From Coprobacillus cateniformis (lineage in GTDB: Bacteria; Bacillota_I; Bacilli_A; Erysipelotrichales; Coprobacillaceae), in contig NZ_WSNW01000001.1 in NCBI RefSeq assembly GCF_009767585.1, positions 1,332,090 to 1,396,089 on the forward strand: a stretch of DNA of 64,000 bases. Direction: 5' to 3'. Positions 35,191-45,052 of this stretch are shown piece after piece; the first letter of the stretch is position 1; every line of letters starts with the position of its first letter. The notes below the pieces were generated by a model. The model had not been told where the DNA came from. It did not search any database and saw only the letters and a program-made list of their open reading frames with translations. The position numbers and the translations under genes were made by a program.

Positions 35191-35952
35191 CTATAAATAC
35201 TTTTTATTATACAAATATTGATTCATTAATTCTCTTAATAAATACTCAATAGCAAGATGGATATGTAATCGAGAATCAATATCATAACCTTCGTCTTTAG
35301 ATACAGAAACATTCATAACATAATCAGATAATTGTGTCATTGGTGAATTTCTTGTTTCTGTGACTAACAAGATTTTACAGCCACTTAATTTAGCATTCTT
35401 CATCACATCAAGAATAGGCTCTGTTGTTCCACCTCTAGAAAGGACAATAACAAAATCTTCTGCCGTTAAATTATTAGCTTCTAAATAAAGAAACCAATGA
35501 TCATCAGGATATATTGTTCTAATTCCATACAAGCTTAATTTAACAGCTAATATTTTAGCAACATATTTATTCATCCCTGAAGAACAAATCAAGACACTTT
35601 TTGCTTGAACAATATCTTTAACTGCATCATTAATATCTACATTTCTTAACATTTCCATTGTATCTTTAATTTCTTTTTCTAATGAATCACAGGTACTTTC
35701 AGTTGGTGCTTGATATTCATATTCATCTCTGCGATGATATAATAAATCATACCGAAAATCCATAAATGTTTTATAATTTAATTTCTTAACCATTCTAAAA
35801 ATTGTTGTAGTAGAAACATTAAGTGTATCTGCTAAAGAAGAAATAGTGAGGCTTGGTTCTAAATCATGGAATGCTAATAATTTATTAAAGCATTCTATTT
35901 CTAATTCAGTTAAATGATTACCATGTTTTTGAAAGTTCTTAATCAAACTCAT
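35191..35952 (-). CDS. MurR/RpiR family transcriptional regulator
   Basis: 253 residues. RpiR helix-turn-helix (TISSLADTLNVSTTTIFRMVKKL) plus a SIS domain (SVLICSSGMNKYVAKILAVKLSL; VIVLSRGGTTEPIL). It lies 41 bases behind the GH38 gene as the last gene of the mannoside operon and is presumably its regulator, sensing a mannose-phosphate compound. Confidence 0.9.
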   Translation of the reverse strand: MSLIKNFQKHGNHLTELEIECFNKLLAFHDLEPSLTISSLADTLNVSTTTIFRMVKKLNYKTFMDFRYDLLYHRRDEYEYQAPTESTCDSLEKEIKDTMEMLRNVDINDAVKDIVQAKSVLICSSGMNKYVAKILAVKLSLYGIRTIYPDDHWFLYLEANNLTAEDFVIVLSRGGTTEPILDVMKNAKLSGCKILLVTETRNSPMTQLSDYVMNVSVSKDEGYDIDSRLHIHLAIEYLLRELMNQYLYNKKYL

Positions 35953-35993
35953 ATATTACCATCCTTTCTACAAGAAAATAGAGTAGAATTCAT

Positions 35994-38639
35994 CTACTCT
36001 ATTATAACAGTAACAAAAGTATTTGACATAATATTTTTGATAATAATTTCACCATTTTTATTTTCAAGTTCTATTTTTTTCTTCTCTTGAACATCACTCA
36101 AATAACATTTCTTTGTTAAAGGAACATGAAATCTAACATTCTCCACATCATTATCACGATTATTTACTATACGAATAACTGAATATTGTCCATGTTCTGC
36201 TTTCTTTAAAGCCATAAGTTCTACACGTGTATCAAGACTGATAGCACTATACTGCCAATCTAGACCTTGATTTTTCTGTCTACTTATATCATTTAAATAA
36301 CGTGTTTGTACAGGCGTATTTAGCATTTCTGCATCTTGTATCATCTTTGACATATCTGCTTGTATGCCAAAGAATAAAGAGTATTCACTCGTTATGTTCT
36401 TATTTAATAACTGCGAAGATGGAGCATCCATACGATATCCAGAAGCTCTTCCTGGTCTAATTAGCAAGTCTGCTTTTCCAAATTTCCCTACACTTCTTAA
36501 TAAAGTTAAACAGATTTTCTGATTATTTTCTATTTCATATTCTAAAGGGCCTTTACTAATCAGTGCCATAATTGACTTTTGGTGATGTAATTGAACAAAG
36601 CGCTGCATTGCATACATTGGTAAAACATATTCAGTTGCACCGTCTTCTAAACTCTTTTGATTTTCGATAATATTTTTACGAATAATTGTTCCAAACTGAT
36701 CTTGACTACAATTTTCTTCTGATTGGTAAAGATCATCAAAAGTGACTCTAACAATATGATCACATGAATGATTTTCAATTGTTGTTGTAAAATCAATTGT
36801 CTGACTTCTTGCTTTTAATGAAACATCACTAATTATTTTTAATGCTTCTAATTCCTGAACTCGTTCATGATTAACGACTTTTGCTGGAACCTTGGCATTG
36901 TATTCTATACGATACTTGACTTCAATATCAGAAGATTCAATACATGTTATTGTTGGTTGATTATGATAAATACTGATTTCTTTATCGTTTCCACATGGTG
37001 AATAGTTATACTCATCACCATCATCTCCCTTTTCTACGAAAGCATTTAAATGATGATAAACCTCTTTTGTTTTCTTATTTTCAACTGATATTGTTCCATC
37101 TTTTTGAATAAACATCTTTAAATATTGGTTTTCTGCTCCATTCTCTAAGATTTGAACATCGCCAATCATTTCTTGAGAATTTTGTTGATGAAAACAAACT
37201 TTTAAGATTTCATATCCCATTGCTGGAAGAATAGATGCATCTATTTTGATTTGTATTTTATATTTTGTACCTTCTAAAACCTCTCCAGAATCATGAAAGT
37301 TCTCCATACCATTGTAATACTCAATATCGTGACACGTTGCTATGACTTCATTCATCATCTGATACGGAACAATTGTCCCATCTTGACGCTTTAATACAAA
37401 ATCTTTATGTTTAACAATCATGCTTACAAATGCATAATCCTGTCTTTGATATGGCAAAGTATTAAACAATACAAGTATATCTTCATCTTTTTGTACTGAA
37501 CTTAGATTTGCTGATTCTGCCAAATATCTAAAATTCATCCAGATAAGTTCATTTAAACCATGTCTTAAATTTAATAAACGATTCTCAACAGTTTGATTAA
37601 TACTCTCAGGTGATGAACTATATATAGAATCATGAAATTGATTTTTAAAGATAATTTTCCAAAAATAATTCACCAATTCCTGATGACAATGACCACCTTG
37701 AAAACGTGAAATAGCAATCATTGGTTCAACAACCTTAGCCATAAGGGTCTCATAATATCTCATGGCATTTTTAATATCAATACGAGTTGAGGTAATACCA
37801 GCATGAATTCTCCCTAACGTCGCACTTCTTGCTTCGCCTTGATATTCTTCAAGAACATGATGATTGTGTTTAGCAGCTGATAAGAGAGTCTCTAGGTAAT
37901 CTTCAGGATTGTTCATTTGACAATCATAACCTTCTTGCTTTAATTTTTCAATCATTAAAGAAGAGTGCTTACGTGGAAAGGCATAATCACTTCCTAGCAT
38001 AAACAAAACTTCCTGATCCTGAAAACGTGCTTCTAATTTTGGTATAAAGTCTTGCATATCTGCTTTGACATTTTCATATTCTTCTGGAAAACCACGATAA
38101 TGACCATAACCTAAAGCAAAATGAACAGTAGGTAATTTAACATTCCCATTTCCTTTCCACATAAACAAGGAATCCTTTAAGACTTCATAATCAAATCCAC
38201 GCCAAGCATAAATTCCTTTCATGCCCAATTCTTTAAATAAATATGGTGTAATTTTATTTTGCCCAAAGGCATCAGGAACCCACCCAACATTCATACAATG
38301 ACCTAATGATGATGCATATTGAGACCCAATGAGTAAATTTCTAACCAATGCTTCACCTGAAGGAATAATCATATCAGGTTGAACATACCAAGGACCAATG
38401 AAGAGTCTTCGTTCTTTTACTAATTTTTTTATTGTCTCTTTTTGAAACGGTTGAATTGCAAGATAGTCTTCTAAAGCAGCAGTTTGACCATCAAAAGTAA
38501 AGTAATACATTTTGGGATCATTCTCTAACATATCAATTAAACGATCGAAGAAATAGACAAGCTTTATTCTTGATGAATCTGTTGAACGTAGCCATTCTCG
38601 ATCCCAGTGAACATGTGGAATAAAATGTATTCTACTCAA
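35994..38639 (-). CDS. Alpha-mannosidase, glycoside hydrolase family 38 (MngB-like)
   Basis: 881 residues. N-terminal GH38 barrel: HVHWDREW (zinc ligands, residues 9-16), TFDGQTAALEDYL, and WVPDAFGQN, in which D123 is the likely nucleophile. Middle and C-terminal beta domains follow. It has no signal peptide, so it acts in the cytoplasm, like E. coli MngB, which splits a phosphorylated mannosyl-glycerate delivered by a PTS. The start is TTG, overlapping the end of the PTS gene by 8 bases. Together with a PTS permease and a GH125, this points to degradation of imported alpha-mannosides; linkage and phosphorylation state are inferred. Confidence 0.92.
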   Translation of the reverse strand: MSRIHFIPHVHWDREWLRSTDSSRIKLVYFFDRLIDMLENDPKMYYFTFDGQTAALEDYLAIQPFQKETIKKLVKERRLFIGPWYVQPDMIIPSGEALVRNLLIGSQYASSLGHCMNVGWVPDAFGQNKITPYLFKELGMKGIYAWRGFDYEVLKDSLFMWKGNGNVKLPTVHFALGYGHYRGFPEEYENVKADMQDFIPKLEARFQDQEVLFMLGSDYAFPRKHSSLMIEKLKQEGYDCQMNNPEDYLETLLSAAKHNHHVLEEYQGEARSATLGRIHAGITSTRIDIKNAMRYYETLMAKVVEPMIAISRFQGGHCHQELVNYFWKIIFKNQFHDSIYSSSPESINQTVENRLLNLRHGLNELIWMNFRYLAESANLSSVQKDEDILVLFNTLPYQRQDYAFVSMIVKHKDFVLKRQDGTIVPYQMMNEVIATCHDIEYYNGMENFHDSGEVLEGTKYKIQIKIDASILPAMGYEILKVCFHQQNSQEMIGDVQILENGAENQYLKMFIQKDGTISVENKKTKEVYHHLNAFVEKGDDGDEYNYSPCGNDKEISIYHNQPTITCIESSDIEVKYRIEYNAKVPAKVVNHERVQELEALKIISDVSLKARSQTIDFTTTIENHSCDHIVRVTFDDLYQSEENCSQDQFGTIIRKNIIENQKSLEDGATEYVLPMYAMQRFVQLHHQKSIMALISKGPLEYEIENNQKICLTLLRSVGKFGKADLLIRPGRASGYRMDAPSSQLLNKNITSEYSLFFGIQADMSKMIQDAEMLNTPVQTRYLNDISRQKNQGLDWQYSAISLDTRVELMALKKAEHGQYSVIRIVNNRDNDVENVRFHVPLTKKCYLSDVQEKKKIELENKNGEIIIKNIMSNTFVTVIIE

Positions 38640-39972
38640 CTGTCACACCCACATTCTCAGCAGTTTCACTATTTTGTTTGATTTGTAATTTCACAAATGG
38701 ATAATAAAGAACTAAATCTAATGCAAACAAAGCAACCATTAAGATAACTGGACTGATTGTAAATGCACCTAATACCCAAGCATTTGCAAAAACTGGTTCT
38801 ACACCTGAATTTAATACAACCAAATGATTAACCCATCCAGCAGCGGTTGCAACATAACCAACAATTGCATTAATAACTGGTACAAATACAAATGGTAAGA
38901 ACATAATTGGATTGAAAACAATTGGTAATCCAAATGTTACTGGCTCATTAATTCCAAATAATCCAGGAATAATAGCAACCTTTCCAATTGATCTTTCAGC
39001 TGAACCTTTCTTACCTAAAACAAGTAATAAGACAACTAATGCTAATGTTGAACCAGAACCACCAATCATTGCATAAACATTACATAATGTATTAGGTGCA
39101 ATTTCTTTAATTGCAGCAAACGATCCAGTCTCAACATATAATTGAATATGTTCGTAGAAGATTGGCATCCATAATACAGAGATTAATCCCCACATAATTG
39201 AGAATCCATGAACTCCAAAGAACCATAATAACTGCATAATAATAATGACAATAATAACTGCTGGTAAACCAGTACCAATACCATTAAGTGGCGAAATAAT
39301 AAATTGTGTAATTAATTGTTGCAAAGATTCAAATCCTGCTAATAAGACAACTTCTTTCACAACTGAAAACACTGTAATAATAACTAAGAATGGAATGATA
39401 GACATAAATGAATTCAACACCATTGGTGGAACTTGTCCAGGCAATTTAATTGTAAAGTTAGAATTAATTAAACGGTAGTACATATAAGATGATAGTAGTC
39501 CGATAATCATTCCAGCAAACATTCCTTCATAATTAAAGAAATTAATTTGGAATGCTGTAATTGTATTATCACCTACTTGAAGTGCATTTGGAATTGTTGC
39601 AATATAAGCAATTAAAGAAACAATACTTGCAACCAAAGGAACACATTTATCTCCTTCTTTACCCATTCTTAATTGTGTTGCATAATTATATGAAGATGCA
39701 AGCACAACAACAATACCAATCAACCCCATAGCAACTGTATTGATGTTAGAAAAAGCATGAACAACACTACCTAAAATTCCTTCTAATGGGATTCCCCATT
39801 GTCCAAACCAATAAGTCGCTTGTTGGCTGACAAGCCCTGCCAAAGAACCAACAACAGTAAATGGTGTTGTTAAGATACATGCGTCTTTGATCGCATTTAA
39901 TAATTTATTTGATGTAATTTTATCTGAAAATGGCATCAAATATTTTTCTAAAAAAGTCATAATATATTTCAT
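38632..39972 (-). CDS. PTS sugar transporter subunit IIC, lactose/cellobiose family
   Basis: 446 residues from the ATG at 39972, placed correctly after GGGAGG. About ten membrane segments; blocks KLPGQVPPMVLNSFMSIIPF, LWFFGVHGFSIMWGLI and LFGINEPVTFGLPIVFNP. It sits between GH125 and GH38 genes, so its substrate is probably a mannoside rather than a beta-glucoside. No IIA or IIB is adjacent. It overlaps the GH38 start by 8 bases. Confidence 0.93.
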   Translation of the reverse strand: MKYIMTFLEKYLMPFSDKITSNKLLNAIKDACILTTPFTVVGSLAGLVSQQATYWFGQWGIPLEGILGSVVHAFSNINTVAMGLIGIVVVLASSYNYATQLRMGKEGDKCVPLVASIVSLIAYIATIPNALQVGDNTITAFQINFFNYEGMFAGMIIGLLSSYMYYRLINSNFTIKLPGQVPPMVLNSFMSIIPFLVIITVFSVVKEVVLLAGFESLQQLITQFIISPLNGIGTGLPAVIIVIIIMQLLWFFGVHGFSIMWGLISVLWMPIFYEHIQLYVETGSFAAIKEIAPNTLCNVYAMIGGSGSTLALVVLLLVLGKKGSAERSIGKVAIIPGLFGINEPVTFGLPIVFNPIMFLPFVFVPVINAIVGYVATAAGWVNHLVVLNSGVEPVFANAWVLGAFTISPVILMVALFALDLVLYYPFVKLQIKQNSETAENVGVTVE

Positions 39973-40047
39973 TTGAAACTTCCTCCCTTGCATATTCAAG
40001 TATATAATAAGCGGTTACATAAAAAAATTACAGAAACTGTAATTTTT

Positions 40048-41316
40048 TTACATCTTAAAATATGCTTTCAATACAAGTTCAGCAAATAAAGAATTTGCCC
40101 AGCAAAACCAAGGCCTTGTATATTTTGAGTCATCGTTGACATCAAAACTTTCATGACAGACTCCAGTCCCACCAGTATTATTCATAATCATATCAATTAA
40201 TTCTTTCATTTCATTTTCATTTTGTGAAGTTAAACCCTGCATTGATAATGCAATTGGCCAGATATATTGTGGCCATGTATGTGGCGAACCAATTCCCTTT
40301 GCACGTGTTCCTTCATAATAATAAGGATTTTCATGACTCAAAACAAATTGTCTCGTATTTTGATAAACTTCATCTTGATAATCAGTAAACCCTAAATAAG
40401 GAACTGATAATAAACTTGGTACATTGGCATCGTCCATTAAAACATGATTTCCATATCCATCTGTTTCATATGCATACATCTTACCATATTGAGGATGATG
40501 AACAATTCCAAATAATTCTATTCCATAGTCAATTTGAAATTTCAAATCAACAATACGTTCTTCTAAATACGAATCTTTATAAATATCTCTAACAATTTCT
40601 CTTAAATAATTTAAAATTACACTACAAAACATATTACCAGGAATATTATAGTTAAATGTACACGCATCATCAGATGGGCGAAAAGCACTCCATGTCATTC
40701 CTGTATATCTTGTATCAAAGCCATGTCCATGATTTTGAAGTGTTTCTGTTTTTCTTAAATCCCATGTCTTAGCTATATCTCTTTCAAAAGTGTATGTAGA
40801 GTTTTCACTATGTTTTTGTTCTAATTCGATAATATTAAGTATTGTATGAATAAAATGTAAATATTTTTCATCAAAGAGACTTTGATCTTTTGTCTCTTGA
40901 TAATATTGATAAGTCAGTTTGACAGGATAACATAAAGAATCTAATTCATATTTTCTTTCCCAGACATAAGGTTTCATTATTGTTGTATCATGATATTCTC
41001 TTTCAACATCTGGTTCACTCAGAAAAGCATTAGCATAAGGATCAAGCAATATGTAATCAACCTGCGCTTTAATTAGACCTTTAATAAGTTTTTGTAACTT
41101 TAAATCATCTTTTATAAACTTAAGATAATGATTCACTTGGCAACTAGAATCACGTAACCACATAGCATTAATATCGCCAGTAATGATATACGTTTTATCT
41201 CCTTTTACTTTGACACTTGTTTCTAATGTTGATAGAAAGCATTTTTTAAACATTTCTCTTAGTTTTTCATCTTCTAATATAGTATCTGCTTGTTTGAATA
41301 AATCTTCTATTTTCAT
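40048..41316 (-). CDS. Exo-alpha-1,6-mannosidase, glycoside hydrolase family 125
   Basis: 422 residues from the ATG at 41316, 8 bases after GGAGG. GH125 blocks: YIITGDINAMWLRDSSCQV near residue 44, TYTGMTWSAFRPSDDACTFNYN-type region (RYTGMTWSAFRPSDDACTF), SPHTWPQYIWPIALSMQGL, and GVCHESFDVND with the catalytic base Glu. Characterised members are inverting exo-alpha-1,6-mannosidases. No signal peptide. It is the first gene of a four-gene operon (GH125, PTS IIC, GH38, RpiR). Confidence 0.92.
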   Translation of the reverse strand: MKIEDLFKQADTILEDEKLREMFKKCFLSTLETSVKVKGDKTYIITGDINAMWLRDSSCQVNHYLKFIKDDLKLQKLIKGLIKAQVDYILLDPYANAFLSEPDVEREYHDTTIMKPYVWERKYELDSLCYPVKLTYQYYQETKDQSLFDEKYLHFIHTILNIIELEQKHSENSTYTFERDIAKTWDLRKTETLQNHGHGFDTRYTGMTWSAFRPSDDACTFNYNIPGNMFCSVILNYLREIVRDIYKDSYLEERIVDLKFQIDYGIELFGIVHHPQYGKMYAYETDGYGNHVLMDDANVPSLLSVPYLGFTDYQDEVYQNTRQFVLSHENPYYYEGTRAKGIGSPHTWPQYIWPIALSMQGLTSQNENEMKELIDMIMNNTGGTGVCHESFDVNDDSKYTRPWFCWANSLFAELVLKAYFKM

Positions 41317-41341
41317 ATTCTTTTCCTCCAACTCTATCTTA

Positions 41342-41370
41342 ACTATATTTAACTCTTTTGTCTATTTCAA
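41342..41370 (-). promoter_or_regulatory. Promoter of the mannoside operon
   Basis: Minus-strand TTGAAA (complement 41365-41370), 17-bp spacer, TATAGT (41342-41347), close to the GH125 start. No clear palindrome was seen beside it. Confidence 0.65.
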
Positions 41371-41406
41371 GGAGAGAATTATTTTTACAAACTTAATAAT
41401 AGAAAA

Positions 41407-41429
41407 ATCACGTGGTTTTCCCACGTGAT
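41407..41429 (-). terminator. Terminator of the orphan carB
   Basis: Nine-base-pair stem ATCACGTGG/CCACGTGAT with a 5-base loop, followed by TTTTTCT on the transcript strand. Confidence 0.9.
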
Positions 41430-41446
41430 AGATTTCTATTTATCAA

Positions 41447-44400
41447 TTATTTAATGGCTTTATGATATTCTTGTAAAGATTTAACTTCATGACTACCATG
41501 AATCTTCATTTCCATAATACCTTCTAATGAAGCTTTTGCAGCAGCAATATTTGTCATATATGGAATTCTCATTTTAATAGCTGATTTACGAATATAACTA
41601 TCATCATGAGCACTTTGTTTACCATGAGGTGTATTAATAATAATTGCTAAATCACCATTTGTTAAAGCATCATTAATATTTGGTCTACCTTCATGAATCT
41701 TCTTAATCTTTTCTACAGGAATTCCACTTTGTTTAATCAATTCATATGTATTTCCAGTTGCGACAATTGTAAATCCAGCATCATAATATCCTTGAGCCAA
41801 AGCTACAACTTGTGGTTTATCTAAATCATTAACACTGAATAAAACTTTTCCTTCAGTTGGAAGAATTGTTTTTGCACCTTCTTCAGCTTTGTACATTGCT
41901 GCACCGTATGAACTGGCAATTCCTAAAACTTCTCCTGTTGATCTCATTTCAGGCCCTAAAATTGGATCAACTTCTGGGAACATATTGAATGGGAAAACAG
42001 CTTGTTTAACCCCAATATGTGGAATTTTCTTTTCAGTTAATGTAGGAACTGGAGAAACTCTTCCAGTTAATTCGCTTGTCACAATATCAGTAGCAATTTT
42101 AACCATGTTAATATTACATACTTTAGATACCAAAGGCACTGTTCTTGAAGCTCTTGGATTGGCTTCTAATACATAGACCTTATCATCAGCAATTGCATAT
42201 TGCATGTTCATTAAACCACGAACATTCATTTCTTTAGCAATTTTCTTTGTATATTCTTTAATTGTTTCTAAATGTCTCATTGGAATATGTTTAGAAGGTA
42301 GGATACATGCTGAGTCTCCTGAATGAATACCAGCTAATTCAATATGTTCCATAACTGCAGGAACAAATACATTTGTACCATCACTAATAGCATCTGCTTC
42401 ACATTCCATAGCATTATTTAAAAATCTATCAATTAAGATTGGTCTATCTGGAGTTACGCCAACAGCCGCTTTCATATATTGTTCTAATGATTCATTATCA
42501 TAAACAACTTCCATACCACGACCACCTAATACATAAGAAGGTCTTACCATTAATGGATAACCAATACGTTTTGCAATTTCTAATGCTTCTTCTACATTGA
42601 CTGCCATTCCTGATTCAGGCATTGGAATTTCTAATTTTTCCATCATTGCATTGAATAAATCTCTATCTTCAGCCATATCAATTGTTTCTGGTGTTGTTCC
42701 TAGGATATTTACACCATTTTTCTTTAATTGAGCAGCTAAGTTTAATGGTGTTTGTCCACCAAATTGGGCTATAACACCAACTGGTTTTTCTTTTTCATGA
42801 ATGCTTAAGACATCTTCTAATGTTAATGGTTCAAAGTATAACTTATCAGAAGTATCATAATCAGTAGATACAGTTTCAGGGTTACAATTGACAATAATTG
42901 TTTCAAATCCTAGTTTTTTTAGTGCTAAAGAAGCATGAACACAACAATAGTCAAATTCAATACCTTGACCAATTCTGTTAGGTCCTCCGCCTAAAATCAT
43001 AATTTTCTTTTTATCAGTATGAATATCACTATGATCTGGAGCATTATATGTAGAATAGTAATAAGCATTATCTTTTGTACCACTCACATGAACTGGTTCC
43101 CACGCTTGATTAATTCCATTAGATAATCTTTCATTTCTAATCACTGCTTCTTCTACATCTAAGATTTCACTTAAATATTTATCAGAGAAACCGTTTTGTT
43201 TTGCTTGTTTTAAAACATCTACAGGTAATTCTTTTCCTTTGAATGTTTTTATATTTTCTTCTTCTTCAACTAATTCTTTCATTTGTTCAATGAAATAATG
43301 TTTAATTTGAGTTAATTCAAATAATTCTTCTACTGTTGCCCCTTTTCTTAAAGCCTCATACATAATGAATTGTCTTTGACTTGTTGGTACAGTTAACTTT
43401 TGTAGTAATTCTTCTTTTGTTAATTCATTGAAGTTTTTCGCATATCCTAATCCATATTGACCAATTTCAAGTGAACGAATTGCTTTTTGGAAAGCTTCTT
43501 TATAAGTCTTACCAATACTCATAACTTCTCCAACAGCCTTCATTTGAGTTCCAAGTTTATCTTCCGCACCTTTGAATTTTTCAAATGCCCATCTTGCAAA
43601 TTTAATAACAACATATTCACCATCTGGTTGATATTTATCTAAAGTTCCATATTTTCCACATTCAATCTCATCTAATGTTAATCCTGCTGCTAACATAGCA
43701 GAAACAAGGGCGATTGGGAAACCAGTTGCTTTAGATGCTAATGCTGAAGAACGTGAAGTTCTTGGATTGATTTCAATAACAGCAATTCTATCAGAGACTG
43801 GATCATGAGCAAATTGTACATTTGTTCCACCAATAACACCTACAGATTCAACAATTCTAAATGCTTGATCTTTTAAACGATCTTGAACTTCTTGAGATAT
43901 TGTTAACATTGGAGCACTACAGAAAGAATCTCCAGTATGAACCCCTAATGGATCAATATTTTCAATAAAGCAAACTGTAATCATGTTTCCTTTTGCATCT
44001 CTGACAATTTCAACTTCTAATTCTTCCCATCCTAAGATAGATTCTTCAATTAAACACTGATGAACTAAACTTGCTTGTAAACCACGAGAAACAACTGTTT
44101 TTAACTCTTCTACGTTATAGACAAGTCCTCCTCCAGCTCCACCCATAGTGTAAGCAGGTCTAACAACGACTGGATACCCTAAATCTTCAGCAATTTCTAA
44201 TGCATGTTCAACTGTATTCGCAATCTCACTCTTAGCCATTTCGATGCCAAGTTTATTCATTTCTTTTTTGAATTCAAGGCGGTCTTCTCCTCTTTCAATT
44301 GCATCAACTTGAACACCTAATACTTTCACGTTATATTTATCTAAAACACCAGCTTCTTGTAATTCTAAACATAAGTTTAATGCTGATTGTCCACCTAAGT

Positions 44401-44665
44401 TTGGTAACAATGCATCTGGTCTTTCTTTTTCAATGATTTGTGTTAATCTGTCTAAATTTAATGGTTCAATATAAGTCACATCAGCAGTTTCTGGATCTGT
44501 CATGATGGTTGCTGGGTTTGAATTGACTAATACAATCTTATATCCCAAACCTCTTAATGCTTTACATGCTTGTGTCCCTGAATAATCAAATTCGCACGCT
44601 TGACCAATAATAATTGGTCCAGAACCAATAACTAATACAGTATTAATATCTTCTCTTTTTGGCAT
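41447..44665 (-). CDS. carB: Carbamoyl-phosphate synthase large subunit (second, orphan copy)
   Basis: 1072 residues, full length, intact. First half starts VLVIGSGPIIIGQACEFDYSG with GGAGGGLV; second half MILGGGPNRIGQGIEFDYCC and GGRGMEVV; MGS-like allosteric domain from about 935. It has no small subunit beside it and is clearly diverged from the carB at 25810-29007. It could use the carA product from that locus or free ammonia. One isoform may serve arginine and the other pyrimidines, but both have the same type of leader. GTGGAGG precedes the ATG. Confidence 0.96.
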   Translation of the reverse strand: MPKREDINTVLVIGSGPIIIGQACEFDYSGTQACKALRGLGYKIVLVNSNPATIMTDPETADVTYIEPLNLDRLTQIIEKERPDALLPNLGGQSALNLCLELQEAGVLDKYNVKVLGVQVDAIERGEDRLEFKKEMNKLGIEMAKSEIANTVEHALEIAEDLGYPVVVRPAYTMGGAGGGLVYNVEELKTVVSRGLQASLVHQCLIEESILGWEELEVEIVRDAKGNMITVCFIENIDPLGVHTGDSFCSAPMLTISQEVQDRLKDQAFRIVESVGVIGGTNVQFAHDPVSDRIAVIEINPRTSRSSALASKATGFPIALVSAMLAAGLTLDEIECGKYGTLDKYQPDGEYVVIKFARWAFEKFKGAEDKLGTQMKAVGEVMSIGKTYKEAFQKAIRSLEIGQYGLGYAKNFNELTKEELLQKLTVPTSQRQFIMYEALRKGATVEELFELTQIKHYFIEQMKELVEEEENIKTFKGKELPVDVLKQAKQNGFSDKYLSEILDVEEAVIRNERLSNGINQAWEPVHVSGTKDNAYYYSTYNAPDHSDIHTDKKKIMILGGGPNRIGQGIEFDYCCVHASLALKKLGFETIIVNCNPETVSTDYDTSDKLYFEPLTLEDVLSIHEKEKPVGVIAQFGGQTPLNLAAQLKKNGVNILGTTPETIDMAEDRDLFNAMMEKLEIPMPESGMAVNVEEALEIAKRIGYPLMVRPSYVLGGRGMEVVYDNESLEQYMKAAVGVTPDRPILIDRFLNNAMECEADAISDGTNVFVPAVMEHIELAGIHSGDSACILPSKHIPMRHLETIKEYTKKIAKEMNVRGLMNMQYAIADDKVYVLEANPRASRTVPLVSKVCNINMVKIATDIVTSELTGRVSPVPTLTEKKIPHIGVKQAVFPFNMFPEVDPILGPEMRSTGEVLGIASSYGAAMYKAEEGAKTILPTEGKVLFSVNDLDKPQVVALAQGYYDAGFTIVATGNTYELIKQSGIPVEKIKKIHEGRPNINDALTNGDLAIIINTPHGKQSAHDDSYIRKSAIKMRIPYMTNIAAAKASLEGIMEMKIHGSHEVKSLQEYHKAIK

Positions 44666-44702
44666 ATATATTCCTCCACTTTCTCTTTATAAAAATTCTC
44701 AT

Positions 44703-44871
44703 AAAAAAGACATATCAACAAAAATGATATGCCTAATGAAACAAATATAAAAAACGAGAAAAAGAACTTTTTTTGCAATTGTTTTTAACTACAATATCTC
44801 TAAAAAATGTCATTTTTCCTCATTCCTTCCTTATTCTTATATAGTATATTAGATATAACAACAATATTCAA
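44703..44871 (-). promoter_or_regulatory. Orphan carB promoter and pyrBI-like attenuator leader
   Basis: Minus strand: -35 TTGAAT (44866-44871), 17-bp spacer, -10 TATACT (44843-44848). The leader starts with GGAAGGAATGAGGA, carries a 26-codon ORF (44733-44813), a U-rich tract with TTTTTTATATTT, and a terminator (44709-44717 with 44725-44733, 7-base loop, six T). The -10 and the AAGGAATGAG, TTTTTATATTT and TGATATGT blocks are shared with the carA leader. AATGAG pairs with CTCGTT through one G-U, where carA has A-U, a covariation. Confidence 0.7.
44733..44813 (-). CDS. Putative leader peptide of the orphan carB
   Basis: A 26-codon ORF beginning MTFFRDIV and ending FLYLFH; its stop codon abuts the 5' arm of the terminator. 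GAGG lies 5 bases, and AAGGA 10 bases, before the ATG. It aligns with the carA leader peptide without gaps over its first 19 residues (M1, F4, I7, V8, C13, S16, F18, S19), then FLYL after one inserted residue. Translation is inferred. Confidence 0.5.
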   Translation of the reverse strand: MTFFRDIVVKNNCKKSSFSRFLYLFH

Positions 44872-45052
44872 GGAAAATTTTAAAAACTTTTTGTTTTACA
44901 TCAATCATATATCCACATTATTTTAATTACATTTCTTTATCATATCATTAATCCATATATTATATTTATAAATCAGTCATGGCAACAATGATACTTTCTA
45001 TAATTATATAAACATATCAATTTCTTATAACATTCTGTGTTTTTATCAATAC

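Noticed and set aside
41407..41429. Hairpin containing CACGTG twice, resembling a parS site
   Set aside because: The arms form a stem followed by a T run directly after carB, and the sequence lacks the TGTTTCACGTGAAACA pattern; it is a terminator.
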